Source: CAWGHZ01 sp963775315
GTDB lineage: Bacteria; Pseudomonadota; Alphaproteobacteria; MPNO01; DASWLB01
Direction: 5' to 3'
DNA length: 64,000 bases
NCBI GenBank assembly: GCA_963775315.1
Contig: CAVZIN010000009.1
Location: 1 to 64,000, forward strand
Part shown: positions 19,772-28,550 of the stretch, piece after piece
Position numbering within the stretch: position 1 is the stretch's first letter
Layout: every line of letters begins with the position of its first letter
Program-made: the position numbers and the translations under genes
The notes under the pieces: generated by a model
What the model saw: only the letters and a program-made list of their open reading frames with translations
The model's database searches: none
What the model was told of the DNA's origin: nothing

Positions 19772-20602
19772 TCACGACCCCGTCTCGGGCAGCTTGACCC
19801 CGTTGCCCCACAGGCGGATGCCGCCGATCAGCCCCATCTCGTTGGGGATGATCATGACGTCCTGCGGCAGCTCGATGGTCAGCTTCTTCGCGTTGCCGCC
19901 GCCGATATAGAGCGTGTCGAAATTGAGCAGCGTGCGGAACGCGTCGATCGTCTCGGCGACGCGCTCGTTCCACTTCTTCTTGCCGATCTCCTTCAGCGCC
20001 GCGTTGCCGAGCCACTGGTTCAGCGTGTGCTTCTTGCGCGTCGGGAAATGCGCGAACTCCATGTGCGGCAGGAGCTGGCCGTTATAGAACAGCGCCGTGC
20101 CGAAGCCGGTACCGAGCGTCATCACGAACTCGAACCCCTTGCCCGAGATCGCGCCGAACCCCTGCACGTCGGCGTCGTTCAGGAGCCGCACCGGCTTGCC
20201 GAGCTTGTCCGACAGCGCCTCGGCGAGCGGGAAGCCGTGCCAGATGTTGTTGCCGAAATGCGGCGCGGTGATCACGATCCCCTCGCGCACCACGCCGGGA
20301 AAGCCGATCGATACGCGGTGATAGCCGGGCAGCGGCGCCACCAGCTTGACCAGCGCGTCGACGATCGCCGCGGGCTCGCCGGGGGAAGGCGTCGGCACGC
20401 GCACCCGGTCGCCGATCATCTGGCCCTTGGCATCGAGCAGCGCCGCCTTGAGCCCGGTGCCGCCCACGTCGATGGCGAGGGTCCGTATCCCCCGCCCCTT
20501 CGGCGCCGGCTTCGCGCCGGTATGCTTCACCACCGCCTGTCGCTCACCTGCGCGCTTCGCGGCCGGCGGCTTCGCCGCGGCCCGCGTCCCAGTCCGTGCC
20601 AT
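19772..20602 (-). CDS. ROK-family sugar kinase (polyphosphate-glucokinase-like)
   Basis: A 276-residue kinase. After a basic Ala/Lys tail (residues 1-38) comes the phosphate motif LAIDVGGTGLKAALL, then IGFPGVV, LLNDADVQGFGA and VMTLGTGFGTALF. This layout matches ROK-type polyphosphate/ATP-dependent glucokinases, so glucose phosphorylation is likely. The ROK zinc-binding Cys cluster is absent, as in PpgK-like members. The gene is divergent from an Ldh_2-type dehydrogenase gene. Confidence 0.82.
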   Translation of the reverse strand: MARTGTRAAAKPPAAKRAGERQAVVKHTGAKPAPKGRGIRTLAIDVGGTGLKAALLDAKGQMIGDRVRVPTPSPGEPAAIVDALVKLVAPLPGYHRVSIGFPGVVREGIVITAPHFGNNIWHGFPLAEALSDKLGKPVRLLNDADVQGFGAISGKGFEFVMTLGTGFGTALFYNGQLLPHMEFAHFPTRKKHTLNQWLGNAALKEIGKKKWNERVAETIDAFRTLLNFDTLYIGGGNAKKLTIELPQDVMIIPNEMGLIGGIRLWGNGVKLPETGS

Positions 20603-20751
20603 CGCATGCCCCCTGTGCTTGCCCGTTCACAAACGCTGGACGTCCTTCGGGACGTCATCCTAAGCCCAACCCGTGCGGGCATACATGCCTAATTCGGCCC
20701 TCCCCGCGGCGGGGCACAACCGGTATGATCGCGCAGACGGGGAGAAACCGA

Positions 20752-21816
20752 ATGCTGATCGAAGCCGACCGCCTGCGCAGTTTCGTCGCAGACATCGTCG
20801 CCGCCGGCGGAAGCCGGCCGGACGAGGCCGCCGAGGTGGCGCGCCACCTGGTCGAGGCCAACCTCAAGGGGCACGACAGCCACGGGGTCGGCATGATCCC
20901 AAGCTATGTCCGGGCGCTCCGCATCGGCCATCTCAAGCCCAACGTCACGCTCGCCACCACACGCGCCCTCGGCCCCATCGGCGTGTTCGACGGCGGCCAG
21001 GGCTACGGCCAGATGATGGCCCGAGCCGCCACCGCCTGGGCCGTCGAGCGGGCGAAGGAAAGCGGGCTCGGCGTGTTCGCGCTCCGCAACACCCACCATG
21101 TGGGCCGGGTCGGCACCTACGGCGAACAGGCGGCGGAGGCCGGGCTGGTCTCGATCTTCTTCGTCAACGTGCTGATCGTGCCCGGGCGCGTCGCGCCGTG
21201 GGGCGGCATCGCCGGCCGCCTCGGCACCGACCCGATCTGCATCACCTTCCCCGGCCAGGGCGGGAAGCCGCCCTTCGTGCTGGATTTCGCGACCAGCCGG
21301 ATCGCCGCCGGCAAGGTGCGCGTCGCGCTGAACGAGAAGAAGAAGGTGCCGGTTGGCTGGATCATCGACGCCGAGGGCCAGGATTCCACCGAGCCGGGCA
21401 CGTTCTTCGGCCGCTCGCCCGCCGACGGCGGCGGCGCCCTGCTGCCGTTCGGCGAGCACAAGGGTTCCGGCCTGGGGGTCGCCTGCGAGCTGCTGGCGGG
21501 CGTGCTGGCCGGCGCCGGCGCGATGCACGAGAACGTGCCCAACCGCGGCGTGCAGAACGGCATGTTCGCCATCCTGATCGACCCGCTGAATTTCGCCGAC
21601 CGCGAATGGCTGGAGGCGGAGATGGACCGGCTGATCGGCTGGGTGAAATCGGCCCCGCCGCGCCCCGGCGTCGATGCCGTGCTGGTCGCCGGCGAGCCGG
21701 AGCGCATCGCCATGGCCCGCCGGCTGAAGGACGGCATCCCGATCGACGACACGACCTGGGGCGAGATGGTCGCGGCTGCGAAGGATTCGGGCGTGACGCC
21801 GGACCGGATACCCTGA
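20752..21816 (+). CDS. Malate/L-lactate dehydrogenase-family oxidoreductase (Ldh_2)
   Basis: A 354-residue NAD(P)-dependent oxidoreductase of the type II malate/lactate dehydrogenase family, which reduces 2-oxo acids. Characteristic blocks are NLKGHDSHGVGMIPSY, RNTHHVGRVGTYGEQA (catalytic His) and PFGEHKGSGLG. ATG 20752 follows GGGGAG. Family members also act on ureidoglycolate or 2,3-diketogulonate, so the substrate is open. Confidence 0.9.
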   Translation: MLIEADRLRSFVADIVAAGGSRPDEAAEVARHLVEANLKGHDSHGVGMIPSYVRALRIGHLKPNVTLATTRALGPIGVFDGGQGYGQMMARAATAWAVERAKESGLGVFALRNTHHVGRVGTYGEQAAEAGLVSIFFVNVLIVPGRVAPWGGIAGRLGTDPICITFPGQGGKPPFVLDFATSRIAAGKVRVALNEKKKVPVGWIIDAEGQDSTEPGTFFGRSPADGGGALLPFGEHKGSGLGVACELLAGVLAGAGAMHENVPNRGVQNGMFAILIDPLNFADREWLEAEMDRLIGWVKSAPPRPGVDAVLVAGEPERIAMARRLKDGIPIDDTTWGEMVAAAKDSGVTPDRIP

Positions 21817-21821
21817 TTTCA

Positions 21822-21907
21822 TCGCGTCATTGCGAGCCTCGGCCTCAGCCGAGGCGAAGCAATCCAGAGACACAATGGATCGCTTCCTCGCTACGCTCCC
21901 CGCGATG
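21822..21907. repeat. Dispersed intergenic repeat, family B
   Basis: The sequence (CGTCATTGCGAGCC...GCGAAGCAATCC...) is of the widespread bacterial intergenic type. It contains a perfect 8-bp stem (21836-21843 with 21848-21855) and a second arm that returns as CGCTTCCTCGCTACGCTCC...GCGATG. It lies between convergent genes, extends into the 3' end of the next gene and may also stop transcription. Confidence 0.65.
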
Positions 21908-22850
21908 TCGGTGAGGCCTCGACATCCTCCCGAAGCCGGGCGACCTGCTCCATCTGGCGCTCGTGATCGCCGGCGATGCGGAGCACGACGTGGGTCACCC
22001 CGGCGTCGCGATACTGGGCGAGCCACTCCGCCGCCTCCGCCGCCGGCCCGGCGAAGAACGTGTGGAAACGATGGAGCGCCGCCGCCGGCTGGCCGTAATA
22101 GCGCTCGAGGAACGAATCCACCCGCGCCTGCGCCCGCGCCCGGTCGTCGTCGAGATAGAGCGTGACGTAGGTCGCGCCGCCGATCGTTGCGGGGTCGCGC
22201 CCGGCCTCGGCGGCAAGCGCGCGCACCTCTTCCCATCCCTCGGCCCAGCGCGCCGGGTCGGGCCCGTTGGGGAACCACGCGTCGAAATGTTTCGCCGCGC
22301 GCTCGCGGGCGCCGCGCGCCGTGCCGCCACCCCAGATCGGCGGCCCGCCCAGCCGATGCGGCGTCGGGGCGAGGACGCCGCGGGACACCTGCCAGCGCCC
22401 GTCCCAATCGACGGGCTGGCCGGTCCAGAGGGCACGGCAGAGCCGCAATCCTTCGAGCAGCCGCCCGACCCGCTTGTCGAACGGCACGCCGGAAGCCTGG
22501 AACTCGGCGCGGATCGCCGGCTGGTCGGTCGCGATGCCGACGCCGAGGATCAGCCGCCCCTCGCTCGCCTGATCGACCGTCGCCGCCTGATGGGCAAGCT
22601 GGACCGGGTTCCGCATCGCCGGCAGCAGCACCGCCGTGCCGAGCTTCACCCGGCGCGTGCGGGCCGCGGCGGCGGCGAGCAGGGTCAGCGGCTCGTGGCG
22701 CGGGCGGGCGAGCAGCGAGTCGCCCACCCATATCGAATCGAATCCCAGGGACTCGGCCCGCTCGGCCAAGGCGAGGAGCGGCTGGACCCCTGGGCGCCCC
22801 TCCATGATGCCCTCGCGCGTTGGCAGCAGATATCCGATGCTGAAGCTCAT
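21891..22850 (-). CDS. LLM-class flavin-dependent oxidoreductase
   Basis: A 319-residue luciferase-like monooxygenase-family protein using FMN or F420. Typical segments are GFDSIWVGDSLL, VKLGTAVLLPAMRNP, LAHQAATVDQASEGRLILGVG and RVGRLLEGL. The substrate is unknown. ATG 22850 is preferred, with GGAG nine bases upstream; the frame stays open to 22913. Its last codons run into a dispersed repeat, so the C-terminus may be repeat-derived. Confidence 0.85.
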   Translation of the reverse strand: MSFSIGYLLPTREGIMEGRPGVQPLLALAERAESLGFDSIWVGDSLLARPRHEPLTLLAAAAARTRRVKLGTAVLLPAMRNPVQLAHQAATVDQASEGRLILGVGIATDQPAIRAEFQASGVPFDKRVGRLLEGLRLCRALWTGQPVDWDGRWQVSRGVLAPTPHRLGGPPIWGGGTARGARERAAKHFDAWFPNGPDPARWAEGWEEVRALAAEAGRDPATIGGATYVTLYLDDDRARAQARVDSFLERYYGQPAAALHRFHTFFAGPAAEAAEWLAQYRDAGVTHVVLRIAGDHERQMEQVARLREDVEASPTSRGA

Positions 22851-22984
22851 GGCGGCTCCGTTCATGGGTGGCGCGACGGCGCCATCATGGGCGCCGGGAC
22901 GGGCGCGGCGCAACCGGCCGCCGCTTGCCCGCCGGGCGGCGGCCCACTACCATCGGCGGCGGCGGATTGCCGCGGGAGGGTGCC

Positions 22985-24187
22985 ATGGCGACGGTCAAGA
23001 CGCGTTACGGGCTGCGCAACCGGCGCGACAATTCGGCCCGCCGGCTGATCCTTCCCGAGCAGGGGTTCCTCCGCCAGATGTACGACCGCGCCCTCGGCGC
23101 CGCGAAGGAACCATGGAAGGGCCTGACCGCCAACGGCACGCCGGAGCCCGGACTCTTCAGGCTGGCGAAGACCGGCGTCTCGCTGCAGCCGGTGGTGGAC
23201 ACGGCCAGGTCGTTCCTCAACTCGCTGCCGCCCGACCAGAAGAAGGCCGCATCCTTCCCGCTGGAGGACGAGCACTGGCGGCTGTGGTCGAACATCCACG
23301 TGTTCCTGTTCCGCCACGGCGCGTGCCTCGCCGACATGGGCGAGGAAAGCCGCGCCCGCGCGCTCGCGCTCGTCCGCGAGTCGATGAGCGCGTCGGGCTT
23401 CCAGCTCGCCCGCGACGTGATGAAGCTGAACGAGCACGTGCGCGAGCTCACCGGGCGGAGCGAGGCTTACGGCGAGTGGTACTACTGGCTGAGCGTCTAC
23501 GGCACGCCGTCCGCCACCGAGCCGTGGGGCTGGCAGATCGACGGGCACCATCTGATCATCAACTGCTTCGTGCTGGGCGACCAGATCGTGCTGACCCCCA
23601 ACTTCATGGGCTCGGAGCCGGTGATCGCCGAAAGCGGCAAGTATGCCGGCACCGCCGTGTTCCAGGAGGAGGAGGCGAAGGGCTTCGCCCTGATGAACGC
23701 GCTGTCGCCCGACCAGCGGAAGCAGGCGACCATCGGCATGGACCTGCCGTTCGACGTCTACGCCACCGCCTTCCGCGACAACATGGCCATGACGTACGAA
23801 GGGCTGCGCCACGACGAGCTCGACAAGGGCCAGCGCGACATGCTGGTCGAGCTGATCCGCACCTACACGAGCCGCGTGCGGCCCGGCCACGCCGAGATCC
23901 GCTTCGACGAGGTGATGGACCGCCTCAAGGACACCTGGTTCGCCTGGATCGGGCCGTGCGACGAGGAGAGTGCGTTCTACTACCGCGTCCACAGCCCGGT
24001 GGTCCTGATCGAGTTCGACCACCAGTCCGGCATCGTCTACGAGAACGACCACCACGCGCGCGACCACATCCACACGCTGGTGCGGACCCCCAACGGCAAC
24101 GATTACGGGAAGGACCTTTTGCGCCAGCATTACCTGCAGCACGACCATTCGCACCCGGAGACGCCCCACCGGATGGGGAAGGTCTGA
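22985..24187 (+). CDS. DUF3500-family protein
   Basis: A 400-residue protein matching my recollection of DUF3500: conserved HHARDHIHTLVRTPNGNDYG near the C-terminus, GWQIDGHHLIINCFVLG in the middle and FAWIGPCDEESAFYYRVHSP. Its multiple His residues could bind metal. No signal peptide is seen. Function is unknown. GGGAGGG precedes ATG 22985, and mscL starts 3 bp after its stop. Confidence 0.78.
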   Translation: MATVKTRYGLRNRRDNSARRLILPEQGFLRQMYDRALGAAKEPWKGLTANGTPEPGLFRLAKTGVSLQPVVDTARSFLNSLPPDQKKAASFPLEDEHWRLWSNIHVFLFRHGACLADMGEESRARALALVRESMSASGFQLARDVMKLNEHVRELTGRSEAYGEWYYWLSVYGTPSATEPWGWQIDGHHLIINCFVLGDQIVLTPNFMGSEPVIAESGKYAGTAVFQEEEAKGFALMNALSPDQRKQATIGMDLPFDVYATAFRDNMAMTYEGLRHDELDKGQRDMLVELIRTYTSRVRPGHAEIRFDEVMDRLKDTWFAWIGPCDEESAFYYRVHSPVVLIEFDHQSGIVYENDHHARDHIHTLVRTPNGNDYGKDLLRQHYLQHDHSHPETPHRMGKV

Positions 24188-24190
24188 GCG

Positions 24191-24700
24191 ATGGCGGAAA
24201 TTCCGGAGCTGAAAGCCGGAAGCAAGTTCCTCCGCGAGTTCCGCGATTTCGCCGCCCGAGGCAACGTCATCGACCTCGCGGTCGGCATCGTGATCGGCGC
24301 CGCCTTCGGCAAGATCGTCTCGTCCTTCGTGAAGGACATCGTCATGCCGCCGATCGGCTACCTGATCGGCGGAATCGACTTCTCCGAGATCTACCTCAAC
24401 CTATCGAGCACCCACTACGCGAACCTCGCCGACGCGACCAAGGCGGGCGCGCCGACGATCAACATCGGCGTGTTCATCAACACGCTGATCGACTTCCTGA
24501 TCATCGCCTTCGCGATCTTCCTGGTGGTGAAGGGCGTGAACCGGTTGAAGGCGGTACCGCCGCCGCCCGCCCCCGAGCCGACCCAGAAGGACTGCCCCTT
24601 CTGCCTGTCCACGATCCCGATCAAGGCGACGCGCTGCGCACATTGCACGTCCGAACTGCCGCCCTACGAGACGCCTGTGCCCGCGACGCCCGCGGAGTAG
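24191..24700 (+). CDS. mscL: Large-conductance mechanosensitive channel with C-terminal zinc ribbon
   Basis: A 169-residue inner-membrane osmotic release channel. TM1 covers about residues 24-58 (VIDLAVGIVIGAAFGKIV) and TM2 about 93-116 (FLIIAFAIFLVVKG). The usual short cytoplasmic helix is replaced after a Pro-rich linker by a zinc ribbon: Cys135, Cys138 (CPFC) and Cys149, Cys152 (CAHC). The protein is therefore longer than typical MscL (about 140 residues). It lies 3 bp after a DUF3500 gene and is probably co-transcribed with it. Confidence 0.93.
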   Translation: MAEIPELKAGSKFLREFRDFAARGNVIDLAVGIVIGAAFGKIVSSFVKDIVMPPIGYLIGGIDFSEIYLNLSSTHYANLADATKAGAPTINIGVFINTLIDFLIIAFAIFLVVKGVNRLKAVPPPPAPEPTQKDCPFCLSTIPIKATRCAHCTSELPPYETPVPATPAE

Positions 24701-24755
24701 CCCCGCGCCGCTTCCGTCGCTAGGATGCGCCAGGCCATTGAACGGGAGAGGCACG

Positions 24756-25610
24756 GTGAGATTTGTAAGCTTCGAGGCGAACGGCAAAGCATCGTTCGGG
24801 CTGGTCGACGGCAGCAAAATCGTCGATCTCGGTCCGCGCATGAAGGATCTGCGCGGGACCATCGATCTCCTGGACCCGGAGGCGCAGAAGAAGGCCGCGG
24901 CCGCCGCGAAGGGTGCCACCGCCGACTACGCGCTCGACCAGATCACCTATCTCCGCGCCGTGCCGTTCCCCGAAAAGATCATCTGCATCGGCGTGAACTA
25001 CGGCAACCGCGCGCAGGAGTACGAGACGGTCGCGAAGACCACCTATCCCAGCGTCTTCCTGCGCGTGCCGGAATCGATGACCGGCCACAATCGGCCGATG
25101 ATCCGACCGCGCGAATCCGAGCAGCTCGACTACGAGGGCGAGATCGGGCTGGTCATCGGCAAGGGCGGCCGGCGCATCCCGCGCGAGAGCGCGCTCTCGC
25201 ACATCGCCGCCCTCACCTGCGTCAACGAGGGCGCGGTGCGCGACTGGATGCGCCACGGCCAGTTCAACGTGACGCAGGGCAAGAATTTCGACGCGACCGG
25301 CGCGATCGGGCCGTGGCTCGTGACCGTCGACGAGTTCCCGGACGGCTACGGCGACATGCACATCACGACCAAGGTCAACGGCGAGGTGCGCCAGAACGAC
25401 ACGACGGCGAACATCATTTTCGATTTCGCCTACATCATCTCGTACCTATCGAGCTTCATGACGCTGAAGACGGGCGACGTGATCGCGTCGGGCACGCCGA
25501 CCGGCTCGGGCGCGCGCCTCAAGCCGCCGGTCTGGCTCAAGGCCGGCGACGAGGTGACGGTCGAGGTCTCGGGCGTCGGGCTGCTGCGCAACCCGATCGA
25601 AGCCGATTAG
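24756..25610 (+). CDS. Fumarylacetoacetate hydrolase-family protein
   Basis: A 284-residue FAH-fold enzyme. It shows ICIGVNYGNRAQEY, the metal-ligand region YEGEIGLVIGKGGRRI, and GTPTGSGARLKPP near the C-terminus. Such proteins cleave C-C bonds of acylpyruvates or hydrate dienoates in aromatic breakdown. GTG 24756 with GGGAGAGG upstream is the likely start; TTG 24738 is an alternative. It converges on a gentisate-dioxygenase-like cupin gene, so acylpyruvate hydrolysis is a plausible role. Confidence 0.85.
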   Translation: MRFVSFEANGKASFGLVDGSKIVDLGPRMKDLRGTIDLLDPEAQKKAAAAAKGATADYALDQITYLRAVPFPEKIICIGVNYGNRAQEYETVAKTTYPSVFLRVPESMTGHNRPMIRPRESEQLDYEGEIGLVIGKGGRRIPRESALSHIAALTCVNEGAVRDWMRHGQFNVTQGKNFDATGAIGPWLVTVDEFPDGYGDMHITTKVNGEVRQNDTTANIIFDFAYIISYLSSFMTLKTGDVIASGTPTGSGARLKPPVWLKAGDEVTVEVSGVGLLRNPIEAD

Positions 25611-25620
25611 GGCGGGAAGC

Positions 25621-25682
25621 GGGCCGGTCGGGGACCGGCCCCTACGGGCCCAAAAACGTGGGGGCGGGTCGACGACCCGCCC
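25621..25682. terminator. Twin hairpins between convergent genes
   Basis: Two perfect 9-bp GC stems, 25621-25629 with 25633-25641 and 25662-25670 with 25674-25682, fill the gap between the FAH gene and the convergent cupin gene. They probably end transcription in both directions. Confidence 0.65.
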
Positions 25683-25688
25683 TTCGGA

Positions 25689-26870
25689 CTATTCCCTTCC
25701 GAGCTCGATGACGTTGCCGGACCCGTCCTTGCCTTGGGCATGGTACTGGCCGACCTTGCGGTAGAGCGGCTCGTCGGTGACGAGGTAGAGCACCGCATCG
25801 CCCTTGCCGGCGTTGACGTGGCGGCGCCAAGCATAGGGCGGGATCAGGAAGAAGTCGTTGCGGCCCCATTCCAGGCGCTTGCCGTCGACCTCGGTATAGC
25901 CCTCGCCATCGAGGCAGCAATAGAGGCCCGAGGCCGAATGGCGGAACGGCCGCGTCTCCTCGCCCGGCCTGAGGAGCTGGGCGCGGTAGCTGAAGGTCGG
26001 GAACACCGGGCGCGAATGCACCGGGTCGACGAACTCGACGTTGATCCCCTCGTAGGGATCGCCGTCATACGCCTTCATCTCGTTCAGACGGGCGCGCGTG
26101 TCGACGCCCTTGAAGTGGAACATCGGCGTCACTTGGTCGCCGTAGCCGCGACCGAACGGCGCGAACAGCGGCTTGATCCCGCCGCCGCCGTAGAACGTGC
26201 CGGAGAATCCCTGGTTGGGCGCCGCGTTCGGCGCGTTCTCGTAGTCGTTGCGCACCTCGACGCAGCCGAGGAAGTCCATCAGCGGCCAGTCGAGGATGTC
26301 GGCCCAGAATACCGGCGAGGTGTCGCTGTTGCCGTGCTGGTGCCAGGTGCCGTTGGGGGTGAGGATCAGGTCGCCGCGCGCCGCGGGGATGTGCTCGCCC
26401 TCGACCACCGTGTAGCCGCCGGACTCGGACAGGATGGTGCGGCTTGCGTTCGGCGAGTGCAGGTGCGGCGTCGCGTCGTCGCCCGGCTTGTAGATCGAGA
26501 TGGCGACGCGGATGGTGTTCGACACCTTGACGCCTTGCGTGCCGAAGGACGGGTTGGTCAGCAGCACCGACTGGCGCTCGGTCAGCTCCAGAGGGCAGAG
26601 GTCGGCGAGCGTGAAAAGATAAGGCTCGATGTCCGACCACTTCCACAAATGCGCCACCGGCTGGCGATGGTCCGGGTGCAGCCCGTGCGGCTTGACCCCC
26701 GGCGCGCCCGCCTCGCCCAGATGCCACGGCTTCTGGGTCGGTGTGTTCCACTTGGTGCGGATCCAGAGATCCTTGTTGCGCGCCTCGCCGTTGAGCCCTT
26801 CAAGCTCGTCGATGATGACCTGAAGCTGGGCGGTGCGGTCCGCGGTGCGGACGGCGTCCTTCGTTGCCAT
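25689..26870 (-). CDS. Gentisate 1,2-dioxygenase-like cupin protein
   Basis: A 393-residue bicupin. The first cupin holds the iron-binding set PHLHSPNASR ... GGYTVVEGE ... TWHQHGN, which matches gentisate dioxygenases closely. The second cupin (HSASGLYCCLDGEGYTEV) looks non-catalytic. The enzyme would open gentisate or a related hydroxybenzoate to an acylpyruvate, the type of product handled by the neighbouring FAH-family hydrolase. ATG 26870 has AAGGAGAACGAC upstream. Exact substrate is not determinable. Confidence 0.85.
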   Translation of the reverse strand: MATKDAVRTADRTAQLQVIIDELEGLNGEARNKDLWIRTKWNTPTQKPWHLGEAGAPGVKPHGLHPDHRQPVAHLWKWSDIEPYLFTLADLCPLELTERQSVLLTNPSFGTQGVKVSNTIRVAISIYKPGDDATPHLHSPNASRTILSESGGYTVVEGEHIPAARGDLILTPNGTWHQHGNSDTSPVFWADILDWPLMDFLGCVEVRNDYENAPNAAPNQGFSGTFYGGGGIKPLFAPFGRGYGDQVTPMFHFKGVDTRARLNEMKAYDGDPYEGINVEFVDPVHSRPVFPTFSYRAQLLRPGEETRPFRHSASGLYCCLDGEGYTEVDGKRLEWGRNDFFLIPPYAWRRHVNAGKGDAVLYLVTDEPLYRKVGQYHAQGKDGSGNVIELGRE

Positions 26871-26942
26871 GTCGTTCTCCTTCCAGCCGGTGTCGCGCGA
26901 CCGGCCCCTATGAGTGGATTATAGGCATTGCGGGCGCGGTTT

Positions 26943-27326
26943 TCACCCGTTGCCGGGCGGGGTGCGGCCGCCGGCCAGCATCGGACCGAGCCGCCTTCCG
27001 CCGAATATGTGGACGTGGAGGTGGGGTACTTCCTGGTGGCTGTTGGGCCCGTGGTTGGCGAGGATGCGGTAGCCCGGCTCGTCGAGCCCCAGCATCGCAG
27101 CGGTCTTGCCGACGGCGCGCACGAACCCGGCCATTTCCGCATCGCTGGCATGCAGGGCGAAATCGACCCAGGAGACGTAGCGCCCCTTGGGGATCACCAG
27201 CACGTGGACCGGCGCCTGCGGGTTGATGTCGTGGAAGGCGAGCGCGTGCTCGTCCTCGTAAACGGTCTTGTTGGGGATCTCGCCCCGGAGGATCTTGGCG
27301 AACACGTTGTTGTCGTCATAGGCCAT
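26943..27326 (-). CDS. HIT-family nucleotide-binding hydrolase
   Basis: A 127-residue HIT protein with the triad HLHVHIF near residue 105 and the conserved N-terminal FAKILRGEIPNKTVYED. These enzymes hydrolyse nucleotide-phosphoramidate bonds in the cytosol. ATG 27326 is placed by homology; the frame is open further upstream. It is the last gene of the his-operon strand, after a gap containing a dispersed repeat. HIT genes downstream of hisE are common in alphaproteobacteria. Confidence 0.9.
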   Translation of the reverse strand: MAYDDNNVFAKILRGEIPNKTVYEDEHALAFHDINPQAPVHVLVIPKGRYVSWVDFALHASDAEMAGFVRAVGKTAAMLGLDEPGYRILANHGPNSHQEVPHLHVHIFGGRRLGPMLAGGRTPPGNG

Positions 27327-27347
27327 GGCCCGCTCCGCTTCCGTCCT

Positions 27348-27383
27348 TCCCCTCACCCGTCCCTCTCCCGCCGGGAGAGGGGA
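27348..27383. repeat. Palindromic dispersed repeat, family A
   Basis: This is the inverted copy of the unit at 19681-19715 (TCCCCTCACCCGTCCCTCTCCC, CC-GG centre, GGGAGAGGGGA). It lies between hisE and the HIT gene and could attenuate read-through. Confidence 0.8.
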
Positions 27384-27438
27384 CCCTCGGTCGCCGTCCG
27401 AACCGGCCGCCAGGCACCGCGGCGCCGCGAACCCGGTG

Positions 27439-27777
27439 TCAGCCCTTCTTACGCGACCGCTTCTCCTCGACGCCGGAGGTGCCCTCGCGCCGCTGCAGCT
27501 CCTCCCACACCCGGGCGGGCGCGATACCGGCTGCGGTCCACGCCACCAGCAGGTGGTAAAGCACGTCCGCGCTCTCGCGCACCAGCGCGTCGGCATCGCC
27601 CGCCTGCGCGGCCAGCGCGGCCTCGACGCCTTCCTCGCCCAGCTTCTTCGCGATGAGCATCGGCCCGCCGGCGAGAAGCTGCGCGGTGTAGGACGTGGCG
27701 GGATCGGCGCTGCGCCGCGCGGCGACCGTGGCGGCGAGCCGTTCGAGCACCTGGGGGCCGGCGGCGGGCGTTTTCAT
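27439..27777 (-). CDS. hisE: Phosphoribosyl-ATP pyrophosphatase
   Basis: A 112-residue all-helical pyrophosphohydrolase catalysing step two of histidine synthesis. The metal-binding helix KKLGEEGVEAALAA and the second motif VRESADVLYHLLVAW are intact. A basic tail ends the protein. Its ATG overlaps the hisF stop by four bases (27774-27777). Confidence 0.94.
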   Translation of the reverse strand: MKTPAAGPQVLERLAATVAARRSADPATSYTAQLLAGGPMLIAKKLGEEGVEAALAAQAGDADALVRESADVLYHLLVAWTAAGIAPARVWEELQRREGTSGVEEKRSRKKG

Positions 27778-28547
27778 GCGGGCAGCAGTCTAGCACGAAC
27801 CGGGATGCCGGCCCGCGCCATGTGCTCTTTCGCCTGGGCGATGGTGTAGGTCCCGAAATGGAAGATCGACGCGGCGAGCACCGCGGAGGCGTGTCCGTCG
27901 CGCACGCCTTCGACAAGGTGATCGAGAGTGCCGACCCCACCGGAGGCGATTACCGGCACGCGGACAGCGTCTGCGACCGCGCGAGTGAGCGCCACGTCGA
28001 ACCCCTTCTTGGTGCCGTCCCGGTCCATCGAGGTCAGCAGGATTTCGCCGGCGCCGAGCGACTGCATGTGCTTCGCCCACAGGATCGCTTCGAGCCCCGT
28101 CGGCGTGCGCCCGCCATGGGTGAAAATCTCCCACCGCCCGTCGCGCGTCGCCTTGGCGTCGATCGCGACCACGATGCACTGCGTGCCGAACTTGTCCGCC
28201 GCCTCGCGCACGAGCTTGGGCCGGACGACGGCGGCGGTGTTGATCGAGACCTTGTCGGCGCCGGCCAGAAGGAGCTTTCGGATGTCCTCGACCGAGCGCA
28301 CCCCGCCTCCGACGGTGAGGGGCATGAAGCACTGCTCCGCGGTGCGCGCGACCACGTCGAACAAGGTGTCGCGGCGTTCGTGCGAGGCGGTGATGTCGAG
28401 GAAGCAGAGCTCGTCCGCCCCCTCGGAATCGTAGAACCGCGCCTGCTCGACCGGGTCGCCCGCATCGACCAGGTCGACGAAATTGACGCCCTTCACGGTG
28501 CGCCCGTCCTTCACGTCGAGACAGGGGATGATGCGCACCTTCAGCAT
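27774..28547 (-). CDS. hisF: Imidazole glycerol phosphate synthase, cyclase subunit
   Basis: A 257-residue TIM barrel that works with HisH to form imidazole glycerol phosphate and AICAR. The catalytic aspartates are Asp11 (IPCLDVKDG) and the one in VVAIDAKA; phosphate loops are visible in GGGVRS and SGGVGT. It lies 3 bp after hisA and overlaps hisE. Confidence 0.96.
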   Translation of the reverse strand: MLKVRIIPCLDVKDGRTVKGVNFVDLVDAGDPVEQARFYDSEGADELCFLDITASHERRDTLFDVVARTAEQCFMPLTVGGGVRSVEDIRKLLLAGADKVSINTAAVVRPKLVREAADKFGTQCIVVAIDAKATRDGRWEIFTHGGRTPTGLEAILWAKHMQSLGAGEILLTSMDRDGTKKGFDVALTRAVADAVRVPVIASGGVGTLDHLVEGVRDGHASAVLAASIFHFGTYTIAQAKEHMARAGIPVRARLLPA

Positions 28548-28550
28548 GGC

